From an uncultured Blautia sp. (GTDB lineage Bacteria > Bacillota_A > Clostridia > Lachnospirales > Lachnospiraceae): 50,831 bases of DNA. The translations under genes were made by a program, and so were the position numbers. The stretch is from positions 1 through 50,831 of the forward strand of contig CAJLTE010000012.1 of assembly GCA_905209435.1 (NCBI GenBank), given 5' to 3'. How positions within the stretch are numbered: position 1 is the first letter of the stretch; each line of letters opens with the position of its first letter. Shown here one piece after another: positions 25,418-32,981 of this stretch. Under the pieces are notes generated by a model, which saw only the letters and a program-made list of their open reading frames with translations, did no database searches and was not told the DNA's origin.

Positions 25418-25852
25418 CTACAAATATTTCTGCATGTCATCCCGCAGATTTTCTTCCATTCTGATAAGTTTCTTTGCAGCGGAAATACTTTCTGAGGATG
25501 CGTCTTTGCATTGGTGCAAAGCTTCTGTGATAGACTGAATTCCCATATTGCATCCGTTCATGATAATTTTAACAGCTTGTTTGTTTTCGTCTTCTCCTGT
25601 CATCATTTTTACACCTGTAGTCATCCAGGAGAATGTGGAGACCATAACTCCCGGTTCTTTTTCAGGCTGTCCGGCACGCAGGAGCATTTTAGAGACTTCC
25701 GCTTCCAGTTCTTTATGTCTGGAACAGTATTTTTCGATTACTCCCGCAATCCCGGCGTCAGTTACATGATGCTGGACCTGCTCCATGCTCTCGATTCCCA
25801 TTTTACATCCGACACTGCATTCCTCCAGCAGTTTTTTGGTGCTGTTATCCAT
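25418..25852 (-). CDS. predicted four-helix-bundle protein, DUF2383/ferritin-like
   Basis: A 144-residue, mostly helical protein with two internally similar halves: CSVGCKMGIESMEQVQHHV (about 10-28) and GCNMGIQSITEALHQ (about 98-112). Each half has His, Glu and Cys residues at similar places. This looks like a ferritin-like or DUF2383 helical bundle, but I cannot assign metal ligands with confidence. The start at 25852 follows AGGAGG with a 7-nt gap; an in-frame upstream codon lacks a ribosome site. It lies between tspO and the DUF362 gene, with a terminator downstream. Confidence 0.6.
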   Translation of the reverse strand: MDNSTKKLLEECSVGCKMGIESMEQVQHHVTDAGIAGVIEKYCSRHKELEAEVSKMLLRAGQPEKEPGVMVSTFSWMTTGVKMMTGEDENKQAVKIIMNGCNMGIQSITEALHQCKDASSESISAAKKLIRMEENLRDDMQKYL

Positions 25853-25918
25853 TTTGATTCCTCCTGTCAAAATAATTCACTTATATCTTGTATCGGATGT
25901 AGTATGTGTATTTTGTTT

Positions 25919-26371
25919 TTATCTATGCAAAGCAATTACTATGTTCAGATACGCCGCAAAAGTTAACCAGATCAGATACGGAATCAGAAGTTTTGCAGCT
26001 CCCCGGTCAATTCTGGCAAACTCTTTTATCAGAACGAATACCAGATACCATAACAGCAGAATCCATGCTGCTGCAAATAGCTGCCATCCCAGATTGAAAA
26101 AAATTATCGGCCAGAGGAAGTTTACCGCCAACTGGATCAGATAAAGTTTCAAGCTTTCTGCTTTTGGATTCTTCATATAAATTCTGTATGCTGCAATCCC
26201 CATCAATGTATACAGAATTAGCCATACTATCGGGAATACCCATCCCGGCGGTGACAGAGGCGGACGGTACATTTCCTGGTATTTCTCCATACTTCCGGAA
26301 GTAAGAAAGCCTGCAATCACTCCGGTTCCCAGAGAAATTAACAGGCTGACTGCCAAAGGTTTCCGTTTCAT
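25919..26371 (-). CDS. tspO: TspO/MBR family membrane protein
   Basis: A protein of 150 residues with five membrane helices. It has the TspO hallmarks RPPLSPPGWVFPIVWLILYTLMG (about 36-58), NFLWPIIFFNLGW (about 84-96) and the C-terminal PYLIWLTFAAYLN. TspO proteins bind porphyrins and are linked to tetrapyrrole handling and stress response; in anaerobes the role is unclear. The start follows GGAG. It lies 70 nt from the PAP2 gene on the same strand, but there is no clear functional link. Confidence 0.93.
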   Translation of the reverse strand: MKRKPLAVSLLISLGTGVIAGFLTSGSMEKYQEMYRPPLSPPGWVFPIVWLILYTLMGIAAYRIYMKNPKAESLKLYLIQLAVNFLWPIIFFNLGWQLFAAAWILLLWYLVFVLIKEFARIDRGAAKLLIPYLIWLTFAAYLNIVIALHR

Positions 26372-26441
26372 CGAAAAACTCCATTATTCTAAAATCAATT
26401 TATTATATTCTGAAGTTATCGCAAACATTCTGACTACTTCT

Positions 26442-26975
26442 TCATTTTTTCTGATATGTCTGCACCAGATGATATACCAGTGTGCTTGCAAATACTGCTA
26501 CGAGAAATCCTCCCAGAACATCTCCGGGATAATGCACTCCCAGATAGAGTCTGGAAAAAGCTACCATACCCGCCAGAATTACTGCCGGAACTCCATATTT
26601 CTTTGGCAGCATTCTGAAGAAAATCAGGGCACATGCAAAAGATGCACATGTATGACCGGATGGAAATGAGAAATCCGTCGGCCTGGTGATCAGAGGAATA
26701 ATCTCTGTATAAGCATCAAAAGGTCTCGGGCGGGCAACAATATTCTTAAGCAGTACATTCGTGATCAGAAATCCCACTGCAAGGGAAAGCAATGCTGCAA
26801 TTCCTGTCCTGCGTGTTTTTTTCGGGACCAGCAGTGCCACTGCCAGCACGATCCAGAACCATCCCGCATTTCCCAGAAAAGTGATCACTTTCCAGAATGG
26901 TGTCAGAGCATCTATTCTTAAATGTTCCTGTATCCACAATAAAATATTCATATCCAGCTGCTGTAATGTCATCAT
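26442..26975 (-). CDS. PAP2-family membrane phosphatase
   Basis: A protein of 177 residues with about five membrane helices and the three PAP2 motifs: KNIVARPRP (about 75), PSGHT (about 105) and SRLYLGVHYPGDVLGG (about 140). Such enzymes dephosphorylate lipid phosphates; small Firmicutes members often act as undecaprenyl-diphosphate phosphatases. The start is the first of two adjacent ATG codons, after GGGAG. Its promoter is probably at 27006-27034. Confidence 0.9.
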   Translation of the reverse strand: MMTLQQLDMNILLWIQEHLRIDALTPFWKVITFLGNAGWFWIVLAVALLVPKKTRRTGIAALLSLAVGFLITNVLLKNIVARPRPFDAYTEIIPLITRPTDFSFPSGHTCASFACALIFFRMLPKKYGVPAVILAGMVAFSRLYLGVHYPGDVLGGFLVAVFASTLVYHLVQTYQKK

Positions 26976-27005
26976 AAATTTCTCCCATTACTTTCATTTT
27001 CTGCC

Positions 27006-27034
27006 AGAATATCATAAAAGAAATAAAAAGTCAA
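27006..27034 (-). promoter_or_regulatory. probable promoter of the PAP2 gene
   Basis: On the minus strand TTGACT (27034-27029) and TATTCT (27011-27006) are separated by 17 bp. Confidence 0.5.
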
Positions 27035-27101
27035 AATATCGTATAAAACTGTCAAAATACAGATAGCATCTGCCTAGCAAAAAAGTTATGATAAACATAA
27101 G

Positions 27102-27134
27102 TCAAGCGGATCAAATCATCCGCATTCGGTTAAA
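27102..27134 (+). repeat. dispersed repeat copy upstream of the MATE gene
   Basis: TCAAGCGGATcaaatcATCCGC, then ATTCGGTTAAA. The GCGGAT/ATCCGC stem is perfect. It ends about 40 nt before the start codon. Confidence 0.8.
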
Positions 27135-27176
27135 TTGTCTGATCAGACAACTAGAAAATTTATTATGGGGGTAAAT

Positions 27177-28562
27177 ATGACAAATACGTTATCAACCGGT
27201 AAGGACGATTTTTACCGGCAGATGTTTAAGCTGACGATTCCGATCATTATTCAGAATCTGCTCAGCGCAGCGGTTAACTCCGCGGACGTAATCATGCTGA
27301 ATTACGTCGGACAGTCTGCGATTTCCGCAGTATCTTTAGCTGCCAATTACTCCAATATCCTGTTTATGGTATATTACGGACTTGGCACCGGTGCATCTCT
27401 TTTATGTGCGCAATATTTTGGAAAAAATAATATCCAGGCAATACATGCTATCGAGGGAATCGCGCTTCGTTTCTCGATCGCCATTTCCGGAATCGTTGCA
27501 TTAATTGCATTTTTTGCACCTCAGCTTATGATGAAGATTTTTACATCTGACCCTGAACTGATTTCTATTGGTTCTTCTTATTTAAGGGTCATGGGTATTA
27601 CATATCTGTGCTGGGGCGTTACGGAAGTTTATCTGGCGATTCTGCGCAGTGTTGGACGTGTAACGATCAGTATGGCACTGAATATGCTTGCTTTTGTTCT
27701 GAATATTATTCTGAATGCAACTTTCATCTTCGGATTATTCGGAGCACCAAAGCTTGGCGCTACAGGTGTTGCCATCGCAACGGCTTCTTCCAGACTGGTA
27801 GAACTCGTTGCCTGTGTAATTGTTTCTTTCCTGAGCAAAAATGTAAAGCTGAATCTGACTTATATGTTTATCCGCAGCAAAGTATTATTCCGTGATTTTA
27901 TGAAACTGTCACTTCCGGCACTTGGAAATGACGTATCCTGGAGTGTGGCATTCTCTATGTACTCTGTAATCCTGGGACATCTTGGCACAGATGCAGTTGC
28001 TGCAAACTCTCTGGTTACAGTTGTCCGTAACATCGGCTCTGTGTTCTGCTTTGCAATTGCCAGTGCAGGAACGATTCTTCTTGGAAACGTTATGGGAAAA
28101 GGCGATCTGGAGAAATCAAAAATATATGCTTCCAGAATGTTGAAGATGACTGTTATCGCCGGTGCGATCGGCGGCGTGATCGTATTTGCTATCACACCTC
28201 TGGTTATGAGATTTGCTTCTCTGAGTGACGGTGCAATGCATTATCTGAAATATATGCTTCTTATCAATACTTACTATATTATGGGGTCTGCAGTGAATAC
28301 CGCACTGATCGCCGGAGTTTTCCGGGCAGGTGGTGACACGAAGTTTGGTCTGATCTGCGATACCATTGATATGTGGGTATATGCAGTGCCGCTGGGATTT
28401 TTCGCAGCATTTGTTCTGAAGCTCCCGGTGCTTTGGGTATACTTCCTGTTATGTACAGATGAATTCGTGAAATGGCCATGGGTATTCCACCATTACCGCC
28501 AGGGAAAATGGGCGCAAAATATTACACGCGAAAATTTATTTGAGCAGGAAAAAGCTTCATAA
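27177..28562 (+). CDS. MATE-family multidrug/metabolite exporter
   Basis: A 461-residue transporter with 12 predicted helices and the two-fold MATE architecture (IIIQNLLSAAVNSADVIMLN and SLPALGNDVSWSVAFSMYSV at equivalent places in each half). It exports cationic compounds or metabolites using a sodium or proton gradient; substrate unknown. I place the start at 27177, 4 nt after GGGGGT; an ATG four codons earlier and a TTG further upstream are poorly placed. A terminator follows. Confidence 0.92.
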   Translation: MTNTLSTGKDDFYRQMFKLTIPIIIQNLLSAAVNSADVIMLNYVGQSAISAVSLAANYSNILFMVYYGLGTGASLLCAQYFGKNNIQAIHAIEGIALRFSIAISGIVALIAFFAPQLMMKIFTSDPELISIGSSYLRVMGITYLCWGVTEVYLAILRSVGRVTISMALNMLAFVLNIILNATFIFGLFGAPKLGATGVAIATASSRLVELVACVIVSFLSKNVKLNLTYMFIRSKVLFRDFMKLSLPALGNDVSWSVAFSMYSVILGHLGTDAVAANSLVTVVRNIGSVFCFAIASAGTILLGNVMGKGDLEKSKIYASRMLKMTVIAGAIGGVIVFAITPLVMRFASLSDGAMHYLKYMLLINTYYIMGSAVNTALIAGVFRAGGDTKFGLICDTIDMWVYAVPLGFFAAFVLKLPVLWVYFLLCTDEFVKWPWVFHHYRQGKWAQNITRENLFEQEKAS

Positions 28563-28580
28563 AATATAAATTCAAATATA

Positions 28581-28625
28581 AAAAAGGCAGGAATGTTCAT
28601 TTACCAAACATTCCTGCCTCTTTTA
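28581..28625 (+). terminator. terminator of the MATE gene
   Basis: AGGCAGGAATGTT pairs perfectly with AACATTCCTGCCT, followed by a T run. It has flanking A and T tracts and may act both ways between convergent genes. Confidence 0.88.
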
Positions 28626-28674
28626 TGTCTGCAGAATTCCCTCTGCGAACATACATTTTCAGTTATAAAAACGA

Positions 28675-29106
28675 TTATAATGTATTCAGGTCAATTTTGT
28701 AATCGTCAGAGCCCTGACCGTCTACAGTATAGTATGCGGCTTTCTGCTCTACGTTTAAGTAAACACTGATTTCTTTTCCTGCGATGCCTTTTGCTTTGAT
28801 GTCTTCTTTGATCGCTTCTTCGATGGAGCTCATTGTAACTGCAAAACCAGGTAATTCGATAGTTGTTTCTACGAATTTTTTGATGTCGATATTCTTGGTC
28901 ACTTCTTTTACTGCTTTCTTTACAGTTTCTTTTGCTTCTTCTACAACAGGAGCTTTGGCAATGTCAGATGCAACATCTTTTGCTTCTTCGATCACCTCTG
29001 AAGCTTTAACAGTTGTTTTCTCTACTGTTTCTTTTACTGCTTCTGTAGCCTTTGTTGTAGCTTCCTTGATTGTTGTCTTTGCTTTTGAAGTTGATTTTTT
29101 TCTCAT
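28675..29106 (-). CDS. Lys/Ala-rich coiled protein with DUF6465-like C-terminus
   Basis: A protein of 143 residues. The first 80 form a Lys/Thr/Glu/Ala-rich, repetitive amphipathic helix (KTTIKEATTKATEAVKETVE). The last 50 form a compact domain with AGKEISVYLNVEQKAAYYTVDG, which resembles DUF6465. There is no signal peptide. The basic N-terminal repeats could bind nucleic acid or act as a spacer; function is unknown. The start follows TAGGAG. The codon use is simple and even, suggesting high expression. Confidence 0.65.
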   Translation of the reverse strand: MRKKSTSKAKTTIKEATTKATEAVKETVEKTTVKASEVIEEAKDVASDIAKAPVVEEAKETVKKAVKEVTKNIDIKKFVETTIELPGFAVTMSSIEEAIKEDIKAKGIAGKEISVYLNVEQKAAYYTVDGQGSDDYKIDLNTL

Positions 29107-29149
29107 AATAATCTCCTATTCCAACTGATGGTCTAACAGTTTCCTACCA

Positions 29150-29178
29150 ACCGTAACACAAAATCCAGATAATGTCAA
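29150..29178 (-). promoter_or_regulatory. promoter of the DUF6465-like gene
   Basis: On the minus strand a perfect TTGACA (29178-29173) and a TGn-extended TACGGT (29155-29150) are separated by 17 bp. Confidence 0.55.
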
Positions 29179-29205
29179 ATTTTTGTCAGGGATTTAACAA
29201 ACAAT

Positions 29206-31611
29206 TTACTCTACATTCTTCAAAGCCTCGTCCATCGGCACTTTCTTCACTCTTCTGAACTCCAGCAGTGCTACAATTCCATAAGTGATAATTCCCGCAG
29301 CAAACATCTGCACATAGATCATCGGGTCGATCCAGAGGGTGATCCATCCTGAAATGCTGGACAGCATCATCTCACGGAATAATACATTCATAATCGCTGT
29401 CTCAATTGGAAGACTGAGCAGAAGACAGATTACTACCACAATAGACGTGGACAAAATATATAACCTGCTGATCTCACCGTTGGTATAGCCAAGAATCTTT
29501 ACCATGGAAATAGACTGAGCATTTTTCTCAATGATGATCTTAGACAGCAGATAGATCAGTACCATATAGATCATAATGGCAAACCCATTGATCAGGCCCA
29601 TCATACTTCCCATGGACACATCCAGCTGTCTCGAAATCTTGGTCAGAGCGTCCAGATCAACCACGGAACCAATATACTGACTCTTGATATCTGTAAGTTC
29701 TGTATCTGAGAAATAGCCGCTGTAATAGTCATCTCCCAGGTCAAATGTATCGTTCAGTTCGCTTCGCGGCATGAATACGCAGAGAGCAGCTGTATAGTCA
29801 TAGATTCCTGCTACCTTAAAAGTGTATTTATCTTTCTCATACTTTTCTTTCAGAGTAATGGAATCTCCGACATGGATCAGGAATTTATCTGCATATGCTT
29901 TGGAAATATATACGCCTGCAGTATTTTTTCCTGTATTGACAACATCATTGTCGTCCGTATTGGCACCATCAGAAGAAATCTCCTTGTCTGCGCTATTTTC
30001 TTCTATATTATCAAAATCTATTTTTACATATTTACTGTCCGGTTCAATACCATAAAGCAGTACTTCCTCGCTCTTATATTTCCCAGGCAGCGTATTCAGC
30101 GAATAAGCAGAAAACTCTTCTGCATCTTCGTTATCCGTATCAGAATCCATATAAAATTCCAGCAGTGAAATCAGACTTTCAAATTTATTTCCGCTTACTG
30201 CACTGACCGGAACCTGAAGCATATATTGATACTTCGCCAGCATATTATCCTGGATCTCCACCTGATAATGAGACAGCGCAGACGGAAGCAGCAGCCCAAA
30301 CATCAGAAGCAGGTTCGCAAATATAATTCCTATAAACAACACGATATAGTTGCTCATATTCTGGAAGATTACACGGAGTCGGAATCTGGAAAATATTTTA
30401 ATCTTTGGACTTAAATGGATAGCTCTCTTCTGCCTGCGTCCTGAAGAAAGATCCCTGCGCAGGAATTTCAGCGGAGACAGTTTTAATTTATGTCTGAGGA
30501 CTCCGTAATTTACCACCAGCATAATGATCACCGGAACTACTGTTGTAAGCAGAAAGGCTTCTGCATTCCATATGGTCACATAAGTCGGAAGACTGTAACT
30601 TCCATAATACATACCTGCACAAACGCCCTTAAACACTGTATATCCGAGGATATTTCCAATCAGTGCTCCAACCAATGTAACAAGAACCGGAAGTGTCATA
30701 TAATGAAGAACCAGTTCCCGCCTGGTATATCCGGATGCACGGAGTGTACCAATAACGCCGGCTTCTTTTCGAATGGTATTGCTGATGGTAATTCCAAATA
30801 CAAATGCCATGATCACCATAACAATATAAAGCAGCATGATCACCATCGCCTTATCACCGCCCATATCATCTCCGGTAAAAATAATTGCCTGATTCAGGTA
30901 CTGCGGTACAAAAGCTTCCAGTGTAACGATTTCTCCGATATCTTCCATCAGTTTTTCGGAAACTTCCTTTTCCTCCTTCTCTGTTTCCGGTTTCTGATCA
31001 TATATCCAGGAATAATTGTACTGTAACTTCTCCTGGTTCAGAGAATTAAATTCTTCCTCCGTCACAACAGAAACTCCGAATTTCACGGAATCAAACATAG
31101 AATCATTGTTATTCTGAAACAAACAGCTATAATCAGAAAGAGCCACCAGCCCTGTAATCTTCCAGGTCTTATTTCCGCTCTGAAGTGTATCACCTACAGA
31201 TAGACTATTATTGTCCGCATACATTCTGTCGATAGCTATCTCTCCTGTTTTCGCCGGAAGCTCTCCATCCATCAGGCAGACCCTGTTAATCTCCTCTCTG
31301 TTTTTGAAAATACGCATAGTACTTCCATTGTCAAGAGGTTCCTCCAGATAGAAATTATCGTATAATTTTACACCCAGCTTCTCTATTTCTTCCCGCTGAC
31401 CTTTATAAATCTGCTCAGCTGTGCGAAAATTTCCATCTTCAATGTTATATTTTTCGAAACTCTCATTATATGCAATGAGCATACTTCCATCCGCTACAAG
31501 GAAACCGGACACAAAGCCTATGGTTGCAACCATCAGGATAAAAACTACCAGATACTTTCCAATTTCACTTTTCAGCTCTCTCGGCAATCGCTTTCTTAAA
31601 GGATTCTTCAT
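29206..31611 (-). CDS. FtsX/MacB-type ABC transporter permease
   Basis: An 801-residue membrane protein with the layout of large FtsX-like permeases. One helix lies near 15-40 and a large extracytoplasmic domain at about 45-240. Three helices follow (about 245-370), then another helix and a second extracytoplasmic domain (about 420-660), and finally three helices (670-790). The LGYTNGEISRLYIL and ASGYTRRELVLHYM segments are the paired FtsX motifs that contact the ATPase. It begins 13 nt after the ATPase gene, with AAGGAGG before ATG 31611. Such pairs export lipids or peptides or act as sensors with mechanotransmission; the substrate is unknown. Confidence 0.88.
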   Translation of the reverse strand: MKNPLRKRLPRELKSEIGKYLVVFILMVATIGFVSGFLVADGSMLIAYNESFEKYNIEDGNFRTAEQIYKGQREEIEKLGVKLYDNFYLEEPLDNGSTMRIFKNREEINRVCLMDGELPAKTGEIAIDRMYADNNSLSVGDTLQSGNKTWKITGLVALSDYSCLFQNNNDSMFDSVKFGVSVVTEEEFNSLNQEKLQYNYSWIYDQKPETEKEEKEVSEKLMEDIGEIVTLEAFVPQYLNQAIIFTGDDMGGDKAMVIMLLYIVMVIMAFVFGITISNTIRKEAGVIGTLRASGYTRRELVLHYMTLPVLVTLVGALIGNILGYTVFKGVCAGMYYGSYSLPTYVTIWNAEAFLLTTVVPVIIMLVVNYGVLRHKLKLSPLKFLRRDLSSGRRQKRAIHLSPKIKIFSRFRLRVIFQNMSNYIVLFIGIIFANLLLMFGLLLPSALSHYQVEIQDNMLAKYQYMLQVPVSAVSGNKFESLISLLEFYMDSDTDNEDAEEFSAYSLNTLPGKYKSEEVLLYGIEPDSKYVKIDFDNIEENSADKEISSDGANTDDNDVVNTGKNTAGVYISKAYADKFLIHVGDSITLKEKYEKDKYTFKVAGIYDYTAALCVFMPRSELNDTFDLGDDYYSGYFSDTELTDIKSQYIGSVVDLDALTKISRQLDVSMGSMMGLINGFAIMIYMVLIYLLSKIIIEKNAQSISMVKILGYTNGEISRLYILSTSIVVVICLLLSLPIETAIMNVLFREMMLSSISGWITLWIDPMIYVQMFAAGIITYGIVALLEFRRVKKVPMDEALKNVE

Positions 31612-31624
31612 CGCTTCGTCCTCC

Positions 31625-32323
31625 TTACCAGTCAAGCTCTGCGGCAGGAATCTTGTGCTCATTAATGTAATTCTTCCGGATCATACCGTCTCGAAGCTTC
31701 ACTACACGATCCGCCATATCTTTAATGGCATCATTATGTGTTACCATAACAATCGTATTGCCATATTTCTGATTTACAGTTTCAATAAGTTTCAGAATCT
31801 CTTTCGAAGTATTATAATCAAGCGCTCCTGTCGGCTCATCACATAACAGAATATCCGGATTCTTCACAATCGCCCTGCCAATAGCAGTTCTCTGCTGCTG
31901 ACCACCCGAAAGCTGATTCGGAAGCTTCCTCTGATGCTCATAAATTCCCAGAGTATGCAGTAACTCATCTACATCCAGCGGTTTATCACTGAGATATGCA
32001 CCTACTTCTATATTCTCTCTTACTGTAAGATTCGGGATCAGATTATACATCTGAAAAATATATCCCAGATGCTTACGTCTGTACAACGACAACTTCTTCT
32101 CCGACATATCCGCCAGACGCTCCCCATCTATGATCAGATTCCCCTCATCCGCACTGTCAATTCCGCCAATAATATTCAAAAGCGTAGACTTCCCCGAACC
32201 AGACGGCCCCAGAAGAACACAAAACTCTCCCCTCTCTATTTCAAGATCCAGCCCTTTCAGCACATCCACACGACTGTCCCCCGCACCAAAAGACTTCTTA
32301 ATACCCTGTATCTGCAAAAACAT
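31625..32323 (-). CDS. ABC transporter ATP-binding protein (MacB/LolD type)
   Basis: A protein of 232 residues, one full ATPase domain. Walker A is GPSGSGKST (about 39-47), followed by Q-loop FQMYNLIPNLT, signature LSGGQQQRTAIGRA (about 139), Walker B ILLCDEPTGALD and H-loop VTHN. The TxxEN-type downstream residues and QQQR signature fit the MacB/LolD/FtsE class that drives FtsX-like permeases. It is first in a two-gene operon with the permease and has a well-formed promoter at 32419-32447. Confidence 0.94.
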   Translation of the reverse strand: MFLQIQGIKKSFGAGDSRVDVLKGLDLEIERGEFCVLLGPSGSGKSTLLNIIGGIDSADEGNLIIDGERLADMSEKKLSLYRRKHLGYIFQMYNLIPNLTVRENIEVGAYLSDKPLDVDELLHTLGIYEHQRKLPNQLSGGQQQRTAIGRAIVKNPDILLCDEPTGALDYNTSKEILKLIETVNQKYGNTIVMVTHNDAIKDMADRVVKLRDGMIRKNYINEHKIPAAELDW

Positions 32324-32391
32324 TTTTTCCTCATTCCTCCCTCATAACAGCTCCTATAGAGCCAATCTCTCCAGCATAACAAAGTAGGCTT

Positions 32392-32447
32392 ATAACAATG
32401 TTATGCCCCACTAACTTTATGTTAGTGTAAACTTACTCCCTTGTCAA
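32392..32447 (-). promoter_or_regulatory. promoter with two dyads upstream of the ABC operon
   Basis: On the minus strand TTGACA (32447-32442) and TAACAT (32424-32419) are separated by 17 bp. A perfect 7-bp dyad, CACTAAC/GTTAGTG (32409-32427), covers the -10 box. A second dyad, ATAACA/TGTTAT (32392-32404), lies just downstream. This is a typical layout for a TetR- or MarR-type repressor site; no such regulator is adjacent. Confidence 0.72.
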
Positions 32448-32594
32448 CCGATTTTCGCAGTTTCGAAAAATTTCGCAATAATATATAAATACCAAATCTA
32501 CTCAGACCCATATTGCGTACACCTTACCCTTTATAATTACTCTCATAAAGGAAAAGTAACCGAACAGTTCAGTTCATTCAAAAATTCCCTCCAC

Positions 32595-32640
32595 TTTAAC
32601 CAAATCAAATAATCCCCCTGCATCCATTACATAATGCAAT
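32595..32640 (-). repeat. dispersed repeat, right end of a long form in reverse orientation
   Basis: Read on the minus strand, GATGCAGGGGGATTA then TTTGATTTGGTTAAA matches the end of the copy at 23851-24014. This is the only copy seen in the opposite orientation. The rest of the 32448-32670 spacer is AT-rich without a gene. Confidence 0.6.
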
Positions 32641-32670
32641 AATCAAAAAAAGCAATTTGTCGGCACACTA

Positions 32671-32907
32671 ACCAAATCCCAACGCAGAAATATCGTTTAT
32701 ATGGGCTGCATTTGCAGGCATCTTAGATTTTCTTAGCCACTAAAAATCTGCGTTATGAGGAAAAATAGCAACCTGTCTGAGCGAAGTCTGCAACGAAGCG
32801 AGTTTTGCATTTTTCCTCATGCCCTTAGCAGATTTCTAGTGGCTTAGAAAATCTTAGATGCCGAAACCGCAGCCCATATAAACGATATTTCTGCGCGTCC
32901 CTTTGGT
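32671..32907. repeat. 237-bp long inverted repeat (MITE-like)
   Basis: The arms begin ACCAAA and end TTTGGT. A 27-bp perfect match lies at 32683-32709 and 32869-32895 (CGCAGAAATATCG...ATGGGCTGC). Further pairing (GCATCT.AGATTTTCT.AGCCACTA, ATGAGGAAAAAT) continues almost to a central unpaired region of about 40 nt (32768-32808). No ORF or target duplication is evident. Confidence 0.8.
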
Positions 32908-32915
32908 CCTTCCCC

Positions 32916-32964
32916 ACAAAAAAAGCAGTCCCACTATACCTAATAATGATATAGTAGAAACTGC
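32916..32964 (-). terminator. terminator of the peptide-flavoprotein operon
   Basis: On the minus strand GCAGTTTCTACTATA pairs with TATAGTGGGACTGC, followed by a run of eight T. It starts about 18 nt after the flavoprotein stop. Confidence 0.85.
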
Positions 32965-32981
32965 CTCTTTCCCACTTACTC

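Noticed and set aside
27135..27176. Extended N-terminus of the MATE protein from a TTG codon
   Set aside because: The TTG lies at the end of the dispersed repeat without a ribosome site; GGGGGT points to the ATG at 27177.
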